From positions 1-32,184 of the forward strand of contig DXDX01000039.1 in assembly GCA_019115265.1 (NCBI GenBank): a stretch of 32,184 nt of DNA. The letters run 5' to 3'. Position 1 is the stretch's first letter. Each line of letters begins with the position of its first letter. Under the pieces are notes generated by a model that made no database searches, was not told the DNA's origin, and was given only the letters and a program-made list of their open reading frames with translations. Source of the DNA: Candidatus Flavonifractor merdigallinarum (GTDB lineage Bacteria; Bacillota; Clostridia; Oscillospirales; Oscillospiraceae). The translations under genes were made by a program, and so were the position numbers. Below are positions 32,142-32,184 of this stretch, piece after piece.

Positions 32142-32184
32142 CGATTTTTTTCAAAAAATCGCGGAGTCCAGAGGCAGGGCCTCT
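32142..32184. other. Inverted repeats at the right edge, after the collagen-like gene
   Basis: CGATTTTTT and AAAAAATCG (32142-32161) form an AT-rich palindrome, followed by GGAGTCC and the GC-rich palindrome AGAGGC/GCCTCT (32170-32184) cut by the window edge. It could be a terminator region or the start of another repeat. The rest of the 83-base tail shows nothing else. Confidence 0.3.

Overview
The window reads as a chromosomal segment of a GC-rich, spore-forming low-GC-phylum relative (Firmicutes, class Clostridia, probably Oscillospiraceae such as the Flavonifractor/Lawsonibacter/Intestinimonas group). The reasons are the spore engulfment hydrolase SpoIIP, strong AGGAGG ribosome sites, sigma-A promoters, a Bacillus-type nucleoside importer, an SLH surface protein and a spore-type collagen-like protein. 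The genus call is inference. There is no phage, transposase, CRISPR array or plasmid gene; most genes are core or common accessory genes.

Layout. 1-283: right part of a dispersed repeat. 291-8834: a mostly minus-strand run (TatD nuclease plus its partner radical SAM protein, a 39-residue small protein and a D-2-hydroxyacid dehydrogenase, a membrane-anchored amidase, an HtrA protease, an AI-2E family permease, SpoIIP), then plus-strand DegV and the MntP manganese exporter. 9529-9931: second repeat copy. 9980-16538: a copper-amine-oxidase-N-like secreted protein and a complete nucleoside ABC importer (lipoprotein, ATPase, two permeases). 16716-20510: MtnA isomerase with a DeoR-family regulator, then a YtcJ-like amidohydrolase. 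20670-24878: MalY/PatB-type PLP enzyme, M16 peptidase, zinc-type macrodomain protein translationally coupled to YmdB phosphodiesterase. 24911-25283: third repeat copy. 25367-28813: AsnA, then an operon of SGNH hydrolase, ECF sigma factor and RsiV-like anti-sigma factor. 28914-29197: tRNA-Met, tRNA-Glu, tRNA-Val. 29421-32101: BspA-like/SLH protein, a small zinc-ribbon membrane protein and a collagen-like surface protein.

How the genes fit together. Cell-envelope and sporulation functions dominate (amidase, HtrA, SpoIIP, SGNH/ECF/anti-sigma, SLH, collagen-like). A second theme is nucleoside and pentose salvage: the importer sits beside an MtnA-type sugar-phosphate isomerase with its own DeoR regulator.

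The most unusual item is the dispersed repeat. Its three copies lie beside gene 3' ends; the two complete copies lie between convergent genes. The best copy is 403 bp, bounded by 34-nt inverted repeats that match at 32 positions. Inside are five strong hairpins and a conserved core that is not palindromic. No protein is evident in it. It looks like a MITE-like or RNA-structured element.
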